Shown here one piece after another: positions 21,301-32,580 of a stretch of 64,000 nt of DNA. The stretch spans positions 4,635,900 to 4,699,899 of the forward strand of contig CM049322.1 of assembly GCA_026874595.1 (NCBI GenBank), in the 5' to 3' direction. Both the position numbers and the translations under genes were made by a program. How positions within the stretch are numbered: the stretch's first letter is position 1; each line of letters starts with the position of its first letter. Below the pieces are notes generated by a model. It was not told the origin of the DNA. It made no database searches and worked only from the letters and a program-made list of their open reading frames with translations. The stretch is from Sipunculus nudus. Its lineage: Eukaryota > Annelida > Sipuncula > Golfingiida > Sipunculidae.

Positions 21301-24300
21301 ATCAGAATTTTTCTAGAATATTATAATCAATATTTGGGTCAGTTAAGAGGTCTGCGTTAAGTTTATCAATAATTTTTGTTGTTGATAAATCATTCTAGAG
21401 GGAGTCAATTGATTGAGTGGAAATTGTACGTCTATAGATGTAGTGGTATTTGAGCGATTTAATATATTGTGTAATAAAGTTGATGGATATAAAGCATGGC
21501 AAGTGATCAGATAGGCTACTTATAATAACACCTGACTCGCTGCGGTCGAGTGAAAAGTTTGAGAATATATTGTCGACAAGTGTTGCTGAGGTGTCAGTTA
21601 TCCGAGCTCGTATTGTTATATTGTTAATCCAAAGATTCTCAATAAGTCAGATTCATTATTTATAGTAATATCATACATTAATAGAACAGAAAATGAGATT
21701 ATTAATAAAAAAAAATAGCAGCAGTGCCGCAAATGACGTAAACGTAAAGTTGCTAATATTATGTACGTTGTTTTGAAAATGGTAATAAAGTTAGGTTCTA
21801 GTTCTATTAGCGTTTCTATGGGTGCATGTTCCAAAATTATGGCCTCAACCCCGAATATTTCTGGACACCTGATGAATGTTCATGAAGAGGGGTGGACTTG
21901 AACATTCAATATTACTAAATTTAAATTTAATATATGCCAATATATTGCTTACTGGTCCGGATCCACAACAGGGATTAGCAGGGCATCCACGGCAAGGGCA
22001 TGTAGCAGCACAGCAAAGAACAGTCGCCAATATTGCAGCCACTAGATCTACAACCCCAACAAGAATCAGAAAGCTGTTCACGGCCACACGCATCACCTGT
22101 GGAAAAATTATATTGTACACATGTTTGTTTAACAAGAATATACATATCGTCAGATAAAAAAGAGTTAGTCTATAATGATACATTTTGGTAATTAATTGTA
22201 ATATAAATTGTGCTACTAAATGAACTACATAAATCTTTTGTCTGATCGTGTTATAAGAGAAAAAACGTAAAATTGAACATTTTGTTCCCTCAAATAAAGG
22301 GTTTTGTGGAAAGAACCTACACATTTGGTGTCCCGAGAAGTGATGCATGACTCTTGTGCGCGTTGGTTGTAATTGACAGTGGCGTAGAAACATCTCGTCA
22401 CGACACAGTCTTTTCTGGACATACCCGGGTTGTAAGGATCATTATTATACCAGGAGTCGTCACGTAACGCGTTACTCCTCGACGAGAAGACGATTATACA
22501 AACAGCTGACAAGGAAGTAAGGATGGACATGACCATGGTGGCGACGATCTGGAAATGATTGAAAGCGAAAAGGTATTTGAAATATTTCAGCGTTTCAAGA
22601 ATACCCAAGACGACAGGCGGGACAGTTTGGCTAACCCATCGTAGAATAACAATACACATTGCAGATTGGAGATATTTAAATATCTGTATTTTTTAAATTA
22701 TTCAATAGCTTCAATTGGAAAAAAAAACAATAATAGTACTGGATTTTAACAGACCTTTTAACCAATTGATAACTAATTAATTTTATTAACAGATGTTTAA
22801 GCTTCCTAAGTAAACTGTGTTAGCAATTAAATTACAGGAATAGGTACGTTAAAGATCGTACATAAACATATAAGGCGATGATCGAGGTAACCGGTACCCT
22901 GTTTTCTTTACCAGGTCATAACTCGAATATCAGGATATATATTGAGATGGTTCACGGTCAAAGATATAGATCTGAGGAATATAATTTTGAAAGAACGTTA
23001 CAAAATCTTAAGAACTTACAATAACGATTGTTTCTAATGTCCATAATACACAAAATGACAGGAAATAGAAATAAATTATACACAAGTTTAAATAAATTTT
23101 TTAGTACATCTCTAAAAAATATTCCGCATTGCATATTCCTTCAATTGGACCTACCAGAAAAATCGTCTTCTTTCTTGCGGCGCAAATGCCGAGGCCGCCG
23201 GCGATGATCATCTAAAATGTAATGAGATACAATAAAAAAGGGAGATATCACTTGAAGGAGAAACATATTTTTTTGCGCATCGCCTTACAATTTTAAGCTG
23301 TAACGTTTGGATTGATAACTTGACTTTTACCATAATTGGAAGGATTTTTTTTGTCATTATGAGGCATTTTTTTATTGTTATTTCAAGAGAGAAAGACAGT
23401 TAGAGGAGTTCAAAATTGATCTGTTGATTTAATCGTTCTTTGGGCAAATCGGAAACTTCGATTGAGCGACGATGAGGTACATACTAGAGATAAGATGATA
23501 TGACTTATGGTTCTTCCTGGGTATCAGTGCTTCGTTTGTAATATATATGCCATGGATGCTGATGCCGGCTTGCTGATGTTCATTAATTGGCAACTCTCAC
23601 GACTTATCGAGGACCACGGTGGAGACAATTTTACATATTGTCTCACGCTTTCAGTCACGGGTGTATTGTGTATAAAACATAGCCAGTGGTAAGAAACTGC
23701 AGCTGTTTAGGATATAATATAGACATACCTTTAGATTCCATTTTTTTTTAATTTGGACTCAGTGAAATTCATATTCAATGTTATCAAATTAGGAATAGAA
23801 TGTAATTACAGAAGACTTAATGTTACTATTGTTTCAAATACTGTTGTACCATTATTTAACCAGAGTTAAGATTAAATAAATGGGAAATGGACAGTTAAAT
23901 TTCTTTTAGTTACCATGAATACAATAACTTATCATAGGTCCCATACACATGTTACCAGAAGTGTTTACAAAGAATGGTTTCACCATTTTGATGAACAGTT
24001 TTGCATAAAACAATACTGGTGACATTCGATGTGTTATTTAAAGGGGGACTTGACACTTTTTTCTACCATTGAAATGTCTTATATATGTTGCACATGATAT
24101 CTACATGGCATATTTTGTTTAATTTTGAAATAAAATTCGAGGTTCAATGTGTCTTTTGCAGTATATGAAGTTGAAAAAGGACACGTGGTGTTTTATATAT
24201 TATATAATAAGGAGAACAAAAACTACATACTTTAGAAACAGACCAATATTTTATTTTATGATATTGTAAATGAACATGCATAATCAAATATCAGTCATAT

Positions 24301-25064
24301 TTAAAGATAAAATTGTGTATGTCAATTTTACATATTATTCAAAAATGTGAAAATTGTGAAGATAAATAGTTCAGTGGAGCCCCCTAGCTGGCGCTGCTGA
24401 TTGTGAGACAAAATCTCATTCTAAAATCCCCAAATAAAAATATAATATATCAGCACTCAAAAAAAATTCCTAATTACTAATTATCTCATAGGGTTATACT
24501 GTCCATGTCACTTCAGTTTATAGGCCGATATATATATTCTCTGTTTTGTCATCTTTATCCTCTGTTTAAAAATTTCAAAGTCTAAACGTGTTACTAATTA
24601 TAAAATTATTAAACAAAGCTGTTCCGCTGAGAATTCTTGCAATTATTATTCATCCTAGTTACTTTTTTTCAAATGATGCACTGAAGCGATGACGGTTTAA
24701 TTACAACAGAAGTCACAAGCGTCAAAATATATAGCATCATGGCAATCTTATCCCAACATACATTTTTAATTTGCATTGTCATAATTTGGGGCCTCAGTAA
24801 GGAGTTTAGTTTCCGCTGAAGTAAGATGTAGAAAATGTGCCTTACCAGTACACCTCCCCATATTCCAGCTCCAAAAATGCTGAACAGGTCTCCATTTACC
24901 ACTGCTGCAATATGACATGCGAAACATACAGCACCACAAACCAGCTGGACAACAGCCAAGGCCAGGGCTTGTGTACTGGAATAGTTCCTTCGATGAACTT
25001 CAGGTGGCTGATCCAGAAGTGCCTGTTCTGACGAATGTTGCATCCTGCTGGCAGCTTTCCCCAT
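18206..25064 (-). CDS. MS4A/CD20-like four-transmembrane protein, copy B (5 exons, frameshifted tail)
   Basis: Tandem paralogue of copy A in the same orientation. Exons on the minus strand: 25064-24846, 23211-23155, 22548-22321, 22096-21953 and 18301-18206 (744 nt, 247 residues plus stop), all introns phase 0. TM1-TM4 match copy A almost exactly. The TM2 entry keeps the family-typical tryptophan (GIWGG). The extracellular loop has about 14 replacements and lacks two residues relative to copy A, but keeps all four cysteines. In the last exon one base is missing (GCTTTCAG in place of GCTTCTCAG on the plus strand), so the tail is read in another frame after MLRCGTE and ends 12 residues earlier. 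The gene is otherwise open and may be functional with an altered tail. Confidence 0.72.
19515..21850 (-). mobile_element. Same LINE in copy B, with RT core deleted
   Basis: Orthologous insertion to 10050-12900. Endonuclease remnants lie at about 21630-21490 and RT N-part remnants at 20840-20460. About 0.5 kb containing the catalytic motifs and TA tract of copy A is missing at about 20437. The rest aligns closely. Confidence 0.75.
21953..22096 (-). CDS. MS4A-like copy B, exon 4 (TM4)
   Basis: 144 nt, 48 codons; protein sequence identical to copy A. Acceptor TTTCCACAG and donor GTAAGC. Confidence 0.8.
22321..22548 (-). CDS. MS4A-like copy B, exon 3 (TM3 and variant loop)
   Basis: 228 nt, 76 codons. 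TM3 is the same as in copy A. The loop reads ALRDDSWYNNDPYNPGMS in place of ALRASEWYPYDPYNPDMS and lacks the next two residues (LT). Cysteines at RKDC, TRC, ESC and TKC are retained. The donor GTAGGT is kept. Confidence 0.8.
23155..23211 (-). CDS. MS4A-like copy B, exon 2 (TM2)
   Basis: 57-nt exon, acceptor TTTTAG and donor GTAGGT, identical in sequence to copy A. Confidence 0.8.
24846..25064 (-). CDS. MS4A-like copy B, exon 1 (N-terminus, TM1)
   Basis: 219 nt, 73 codons, from MGKAASRMQHSSEQALLDQ to GIWGGVL, followed by donor GTAAGG. An in-frame upstream ATG (MCVCLSSC) exists, but copy A has no matching ATG, so the conserved MGKAASRM start is preferred. Confidence 0.8.
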
Positions 25065-25363
25065 AGCGTCAGAGAATATTTCTATGAATGATAACAATTC
25101 AGGGAAAAAATGCATAGAATGACAGACACTCAAGCAGCTGGACAAACACACACACACACATGTATGTATATATGGTTAATATGAAATGGGACACCTTTTA
25201 GATTAACCTATTTATGATTATGCGAGTTTTCGAGGCCCACATTCCTCGATGAGTAATTATGTATGAGCCAATGTATTTTAAAGCCGTCATTCTCCTTCCT
25301 CGCTGCATATTAAAACGGGATAACACGACAGGCTGTTCCACTAAATTTAATATTTATTTGTAT

Positions 25364-25425
<62 letters not shown>

Positions 25426-25447
25426 TTATAAATGTAACCGGGGGGGA
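25364..25447. repeat. (TA)n tract and short G-run, copy B
   Basis: Homologous to 16538-16618; the TA part is longer and the G-run shorter. Confidence 0.9.
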
Positions 25448-25569
25448 CCACGACTATCAGGGGACCGGATCGTTCTTTATTATTTTCAGTTCAATTTTTC
25501 TGAAAATTGTTCCATAAATAAATATTTATACATAAAAGTATTACTCTTATTTTATTTTTTATCCTTTTC

Positions 25570-25800
25570 TCATTGACTTTAGGGTCCGGAATGTCCTAGT
25601 CCGGAACGCCGTATCCGACATGTCCTACATTCGACCACCACTCTATCAGGAGACCATATATCATATACAATTAACACTCCGGGGACCACCATACTCTCAG
25701 GAGACCATTTAACATACATGGTGAACAATTAGGGGACAACTAGGCCATCGGATGTCCATATATTATACAAGGTGAACTATCGGGGACCAACATAATACCA
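25570..25800. repeat. Imperfect ~50-bp repeats in the copy-B-only insert
   Basis: Recurrent GGGGACCACCATACTCTCAG and GGAGACCATATATCATA-like strings. It begins with GGTCCGGAATGTCC and CCGGAACGCCG. It lies in sequence missing from copy A. Confidence 0.5.
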
Positions 25801-26410
25801 TGTTTATAATATTAAATAAAAGGTGGTCTATCTTTTAAGGACTGTTGTGTCTTTCCCTGATCGCTCCGCCCCTATTGAGTAATGTAGGTTCTTGAGGCCC
25901 TACGTTAGTCGTTTTTTTATAAAAAAAAATAAAAATAAATGTGTCATTTCCCATTTCTTATTATTTGACACTCATGCTATTTTTACATATAAAAATAATT
26001 TGTATTATTTTGGTCATTGTTCTGTTTGTCATTATATATGCTATTTGGTATACGTTTGTTTGTTTTGATTGTAAAAAAAAAAGAATTGAGGTGGCTTAGC
26101 GCCAGAAAGCCACGTGTTTATTTGCGTCCTTAGGTTAATTATTTATCTCCATATCTGATACGATGATTAAATAGGAATGATCTCATTTAAATCAATCTGA
26201 ATTAAACCGGGGTTTATATGATTGTCTGCATTTATTGATTGCTGACCGGAATCTTTGATTTCGGCAAGAATGTTGGCCAGTCGCGTATATCTGTATGTCT
26301 GTTTTTCTGATCGTCTGTCTGTTTCTCTGTTTGTCAAAACTCTACAGGTCACAATTTTGCAAGAATCGCTTTCAAAGTTACGCAGTTGATTGATAATCAA
26401 AAGTCCTCGG

Positions 26411-28600
26411 AGTCTAAGGTTATTATTCAACATAGGCCAAAGATCAAAGTCAAGGTCATCAAAAGTCAAATTTTATTTTCGTCATACATGTGTCAATATT
26501 AGTCCTATCATAACAAGTTTAGGGACAATTTCTTTCTGTGTGTCTTTCCCATATTCTGATTTAGTCGACTGGTCTCAATCCTGTGTCATATTGTCAGTAT
26601 GCATGTCAGTTTGTCAGTTGTCTTCAATTTCGCCTGCTTGCTGGTACTTGCATCTTACATATAGCAATCTACAGGCCACAGCTTTGCATCAATCATTTTG
26701 AAACTGATGTATCTTATGTCGAATACTATTATCTCATATAATACATGTAATACATAAATGTATATGTATACATGCAAACATATAAATTAACATATTGGTC
26801 AAAATATGATGACAGAGCTATTGGCATTTTTCTGACAATTTCACTGTTGTCTTTTTATATTTAGAGGATGCCTGTTGTCGAAAGCCAAAAAGCCGAAAGT
26901 TCGCTTAACGTAAATGGGCCCACTTTGCACATAAAGATGTATTTATAAGGGGGAAAAGAATAAAAAAAAATATGTGCTCAGATAAACTTGTAATATAGTG
27001 CTACCACTACAAGCTTGATATTACTAAATCACCTGTCGTCGATGAACAAACAGATTCATAGGTCATCAGATTAACACAGAGTCATAGGTTTAAAATATTG
27101 TTATATATACCTTATAAATGCAAAATGTCACTTTTCTAGTATCACTAATTTCAGCTAATCTGTTGAACTAAACGTGTGATCAAAGCTTAAAGACACGGAT
27201 TTCAGGAATCGACAGTCTGAATTTAAAAACAGTGTGCGCTTTGATTTAAATGTTGTCACCAAACTAAGAGCGCGAACTGCCGAGGTATGGCAGAGATTGT
27301 TTAGTAGTAACTAGTGCATGTAGATATTATTAATGTCTATCATTTACTTAATTATCCAATTAACTCTCTCCAGACTTAACAGGCAGATTTCACAATGGTA
27401 GTTAGGAATGGATATTATGGCCAAAATAAAGAACAGCGGCAAGTCGGCTTTTAATTCAATCTTTCGATTATACTTTTTGCTTATAACAAGAGGACCGCAA
27501 ATGTGCAAAATACGGCCGCCAGGTGAAATACAAGTAACATTTGAGGTTTCATTTTTGACACTACTGATATGTGTTTTAAGCAACGAACAGATGGACAAAC
27601 GGACAGATGAACTTATGATACCCAGACCATAATATTACCATTCCTACCAGCCTTTCTGGAAATATGATAAGTTTCGTATGGTTTCAATCATTGCAAGTGT
27701 CATGCATATGTGGTCACTTAGTGCTTGAAATTATTAATTTCCTTGAGAATTATCGCGGCGACACCGAAATGGGAGTGCAATGACATTTGACCTTATTCAA
27801 TATTCAAAATACTCAAGATACCCGGTTGAGAAGTATTTGTGGCCAGTTTCATAGGAATCTTTGAAATCATTACTGAGTTCAAGCAACAACCAATGTTAAC
27901 GGACCGACGGACGGACGGACGAACAAACACTGCTCATACCGTAATACGACCCGTCTATGATATGGGCGTATAAGATAATCAAATACATACTTTATTGCAA
28001 AATAAAAAAAAAAATAGATATGCAAGCAATTTCAAGCCTCCCCTGCAGACAGGCATGGAACAGTGATGTGGTGGCTGACTGTCAGACCATCAGTTTAAAA
28101 ATTGCTAACGGACATCGGATAGGTAGGTGGTCAGGTTGATGGAGAGACTATTTGAAAAAAGTGGTGGGTATAGGTCACAGGTTCACTGAAGAAAAAAAAA
28201 ATTATTAAAGTGCCTATTTAGTTTAATTAAAATCATTACAAAATATATGGAAAATATGCTCAGTTGGTTTAGGTTAACCAGAAGCTGCATAAATGTGATT
28301 AAACCAGGCCAGCATTCAACCATTTCTTACCCAGATAAGTATGAACAACATTAAAAACTAACATGTAAAACTGAAGCTGCAGGCAAATTGATAGAACTAG
28401 CAGTCTTCAGCTAATATTAAATACGATCTGAATATGGATTGTTAAAGTTCATTGAGCAGTAAGCTGGGTCAGGGCAGTTGTAAAATGTCTGTAGCACACC
28501 AATATTTGTGATTTGATGAAAAGTCCTGACATATATGTGGTTTAGGAATGTGTTTTGTCATTGCAGTGTTTTTTTTTATTATTAAATTTTAATATTTGCA
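26411..28600. other. Intergenic, dispersed-repeat rich
   Basis: No gene supported. Strings such as GGACAAACGGACAGATGAAC and GACCGACGGACGGACGGACG are short GGAC-type repeats common in invertebrate intergenic DNA. Open frames here are short and unconvincing. Confidence 0.45.
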
Positions 28601-28639
28601 TTTTTCAAGAAGGGTATTCTCAAGGTATATACATAGTTT

Positions 28640-29240
28640 GGTACAAGTCACATATATGTCTCAAGCGTAAGCGCAAAGAAAACTGCTCGTTAAGATAATT
28701 AACATAATTAAGCTGTAGAGACGACTCTTAAATCCAATCAGCCCTGCCACTTACTCGGTTAGTACACATATGAAGTTAGCACCTGGTTGGCCCTGCAGGA
28801 CTTGACTTATCAAGGTTTCAAAGAAGTACTTGTGGGAAGGTAATTAATATGCATTATAGACACTAATATGCAAACTAGGCATACATTTGCATACGAGTTC
28901 ATTATTAATTATTAGAATCATGTCCTCGGGGAAAAAGTGTACATGTTCAAACAGGTAGTGGGTAGACTTGAGAATTTGGTAAAATTGAAAAATTTTCCCA
29001 TGGCTTATCTACATACTTATGCGAATGGCCTACTTAATATGCACAAATTGATCCCGAAAGTTAACCAAATCGTTAGAGAATGTCTCTCAAGGTATCTAAA
29101 CAGTTTTCTACAAATTTCATTCACGGTTATGTCTCTGGTGCGAGCACAAAGAAAAACAGTTCGTTAAGCTTATTAGAATAATACAGCTGTAGAGACAACT
29201 CTCAAAATCTAACCAGGTCTTGCCTCCCGAAAGTCCGTTA
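28640..29240. repeat. Pair of ~100-bp direct repeats 480 bp apart
   Basis: ATGTCTC..GCAAAGAAAACTGCTCGTTAAG near 28650 recurs as CACAAAGAAAAACAGTTCGT near 29142, both followed by AGCTGTAGAGACRACTCT and AATC. Confidence 0.6.
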
Positions 29241-29525
29241 TTTACAAATAAAATCGGCAAAAAAATTTAACGATGGCTCTGACAACGATATTTGAAAAAT
29301 CTACAATTTAATATTTCTAAAAGTTTTTTGAGGATTAACTTGTTAAGAGACACAAAACAAACCAATATACTGATTTTTTAAATAAGTTAGATCTAGTTAC
29401 AAATGAAATATCAAAAAGAAAAAAAAACGACTAACAGGGGACCAAAAGAGAAAAGAAAACTATCAGCAAATTGGGGAGACGAACTGGAAATTAGAAAAGG
29501 AAATACAAAAATGAAATAGAAAGCA

Positions 29526-29526
<1 letters not shown>

Positions 29527-29580
<54 letters not shown>

Positions 29581-29581
29581 T
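29527..29581. repeat. (TA)n microsatellite
   Basis: About 55 bp of TA. Confidence 0.95.
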
Positions 29582-29639
29582 AATCTTTTCATAAATACGT
29601 ATATGCATTTTTTTTCCAGTACCGGCAGTTTTCTGCATA

Positions 29640-31170
29640 ACGGCTGAGTTGCTTAAGATGACTGCGTCTGTTCAAGTTTTTGGTTGTACGCGCTTATAGG
29701 TATTAAGGGGGGTTAGTTTTGATGTGTAGTGCCTGGCAGTGTTGACTTTTATTCCTTCATTATTTAGGAGCATGTGTGTTCTGTATCTGATTATTTATAG
29801 TGGCAGTGTTTTTCACGAGATGCGCGGCATGACTTAATAATCCTACACAGAACATAAGATGTTAATTGAAAAGCTTTATTCACAAAATTGCTTGAAACTC
29901 GTTCAGATCATTGGGAATTCGGGGATACAGGCATTGTTACTGGTGTTTTTTTACTCTGTGCAGGTTAACTCAAATCTGAGAAAACTTTTTCTAATGCATA
30001 GTGATGTATGTTGTGGTATAGAGAGGACGTATTGGACACGGCCTCACTCGGTAGTTAGGTTGTTGGTTAGTCTGTATATTGCCTTGAATCGAAAAATTAT
30101 TGCAATGTGAATCATAAGAAGCAACAGTTATATCTTGCGAGTCAAGATTTCCAGGCTGCATTAGATGGAAAATTTCTTGAACCCATATACTGGAGAGGAG
30201 TGTTGTAGAATATTTTGTATTTTTAGGTAAATTGCATTTTACTCTAAAGAGGTTTTTTGAGAGCTTAGTTCGTGCTTGAACATAAGTCTTAATAAAGCAT
30301 GTACATTCAGTAGCGGCGTATCGCCCTGTGTATCAGGATGATAGATGAACAATAATTTTCCCTTGGTCGGAGTTCCTTAATGACCCCATGCAATTGTTCA
30401 TATTTTGCGCACTGATTATTTGATATAATTCATTAATATAATAATAATTATATTAATCTCTTGATCGGCGAATACGCCATAATGGAACCCTCGTAAAGCA
30501 CACACGAATCTAGGTACGATAAAAGTCCAAAGGAATATTAATCCTACAACAGGACGAACAGGTGAACGCCGTTTCTCCGAACGCCTGTTTATGGAAAATT
30601 CAACATTCAAAGACCCACAGAGACGTACACTCATATAAATATATATATTTAATCGAAGAATTTATACTTTACACATCGAAATACCTGTTAATTTGTTTAA
30701 TGTAGGTCATTATGTTTAAAAATATGTGTAATTTCCTAGAGGTGTTGTTGTTTGAACCGGATACCTTGGATTGATGGCTCTGAGGTTCTCTGGTTCAATT
30801 TGGCTTGTATTAATAAGGGAAGTACAAATTAAAAAAAAGTCCATGTCAGCGCTCAATCTTAACACAGGGAATATGGCTACAGCTGTATCATGATGTGCAG
30901 TATTCACAACCTGAGGCAAGACAGAGGTGTGCTTGTATTTACAAGTGCTTTATGCACAGTATTAATTACTGATATTATTGGTGAATCATTCCTGATTAAC
31001 TGGTAAATTATATCTCATATATTATATAACCAAAATTCTTGCGAAAAATATACTTGCTGAAAACCATGTCCTTCCATTATGTATAAAACCAGTTCTACCA
31101 TTGAATTGTCAACTAGCTTACCAAATGGTGTAGTAGTTCGGATTTTACATTTTTACTTGATGTAGCCAAT
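29640..31170. other. Intergenic, no gene recognised
   Basis: Several frames of 70-85 codons exist on both strands, but none shows a domain, convincing splice sites or a paralogue. Confidence 0.45.
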
Positions 31171-31178
31171 TTTTTTTC

Positions 31179-31218
31179 TCACATATATATATAAATATAT
31201 ATAAATGTATATAAATGT

Positions 31219-31254
<36 letters not shown>

Positions 31255-31262
31255 TATATGTA
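31179..31262. repeat. Imperfect (TA)n microsatellite
   Basis: TA tracts with AAA and TG interruptions, just before the truncated LINE. Confidence 0.9.
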
Positions 31263-31404
31263 TAATGTGCGGGTTTAGTATATGTCTCTAGAATTTACGT
31301 TTTCAACACATGATCAAGGAGGAGATTGAAAGATGGTTCACACATGAAGATAAAAATTTTACATCCCCTTGGGTACAGATTCGTTTACATTTTAGATTTC
31401 GGAG

Positions 31405-32193
31405 TGAATTATAGAGAGAGTACAGTACAAATTCTGCAAACAAATTTTAAATGTAGGTCAGAATACTCCAAATGCAGCAGCATTAGGAGAATGTGGCAGA
31501 TTTCCTTTGTTTGTAACTTGCTTTTTGCGTTGTATTAAGTATTGGATTAAACTTTTGCATATGCCAGAACATAGATATCAGAAACAGGTGTACAATATGT
31601 TGATGAATTTAGATAACAGTGGTAAATCAAATTGGGTATCTGAAGTAAGAACATTGTTGTTCCAGTCTGGTTTTGGATATGTTTGGATGGCACAGTACAT
31701 TGGATATGTGAATTATTTTATGAAAGAAGTTGAAATGAGAATAAAAGATATGGCCATTCAAAATTGGCATGGTGATATTGAATTGTGCAGTAAACTCTAC
31801 TATTATGGTACTTTTAAATCTATGCTCACTCTAGAAAAATATGTTGATTGTATCCCAAATAAACAACACCGTACAGCACTTGCTAAACTTCGATGTTCAA
31901 ATCATGAATTAGCTATAGAAATGGGCCGCCATAAAAACATTTCTCGTGAAGAAAGGATCTGTAAATATTGTTAATGCTATGGATTCAATATTGTTGAGGA
32001 TGAAGCTCACTTTATGCAAGAGTGTAAATTATATCACGATTTGAGGTTAAAATATATTAGACAAGACTTGCATTATCCAAGTGAACAAAATTTTATAAAA
32101 TTATTTAATTTAGATAATCCATTTGAAATATCAAAAGTTGCTGCATATGTGTTTAATTCGTTTTTGAGGAGACGGAAAATGATAGATGGTTGA
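31405..32193 (+). pseudogene. LINE ORF2 C-terminal domain, one premature stop
   Basis: The C-terminal part of a non-LTR retrotransposon polyprotein, downstream of the RT. Visible segments are HRYQKQVYNML, YYYGTFKSMLTLEKYVD, HRTALAKLRCSNHELAIEMGR, and a zinc-knuckle-like C-x2-C (ICKYC) followed by EDEAHFMQEC. This RLR..HxLxIExGR plus Cys/His arrangement is common at LINE C-termini. The TAA falls between the two halves of the Cys/His motif; the rest stays in frame to the TGA, so decay is slight. Confidence 0.75.
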
Positions 32194-32580
32194 ATTATGT
32201 ATTTTAAACAGTACTTACTGTTGACAGCACAATAGATTCATTGTGTACTTAGGTGTGCAATAATGTTACATGTGTTTATGGCACGATTGATTAGTCATTT
32301 TAAGATTGTTACTTAACATTATATTGTTGTAATTTCGAACTGACTGTTTATTGAAATGTAATTATGTTAATCCCCACAGATGATGGCAAAACAGATTTAT
32401 ATGTATGTAGGTATGCAGTTCTGTTACTTGTGTTAATGGCAGTGTTTACTAGACAATATAAGACTGCTACCTTCCATTGGATTGATGTACTTTTTAAATT
32501 GAATATTTATTGAAATGTTTGGAACTTTGGGCCTGAGGCCTTTTTCCTGAATAAAGTTCTGTTCTGTTCTGTTCTGTTCG
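31405..32580 (+). mobile_element. 5'-truncated LINE with 3' UTR and pentanucleotide tail
   Basis: Begins inside ORF2 (about 31405, frame reading FCKQILNVGQNTPNAAALG). The ORF runs to a TGA at 32191-32193 with a single in-frame TAA at 31972-31974. A 3' UTR follows and ends in AATAAAG and about four GTTCT units (32553-32580). Truncated 5' end and short-repeat tail are typical of target-primed retrotransposition. Confidence 0.75.

Larger units (their letters stand above)
16796..26410. repeat. Tandem segmental duplication 1, copy B
   Basis: Second unit, starting at CCATATTTGCGAG and ending with TGATTGATAATCAAAAGTCC, which matches the copy-A end at about 16717-16795. Relative to copy A it holds about 0.8 kb of extra sequence at about 25535-26332. 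Confidence 0.8.

Noticed and set aside
31326-31538. 70-codon plus frame
   Set aside because: It overlaps the LINE in the wrong frame; the true LINE frame runs through this region.
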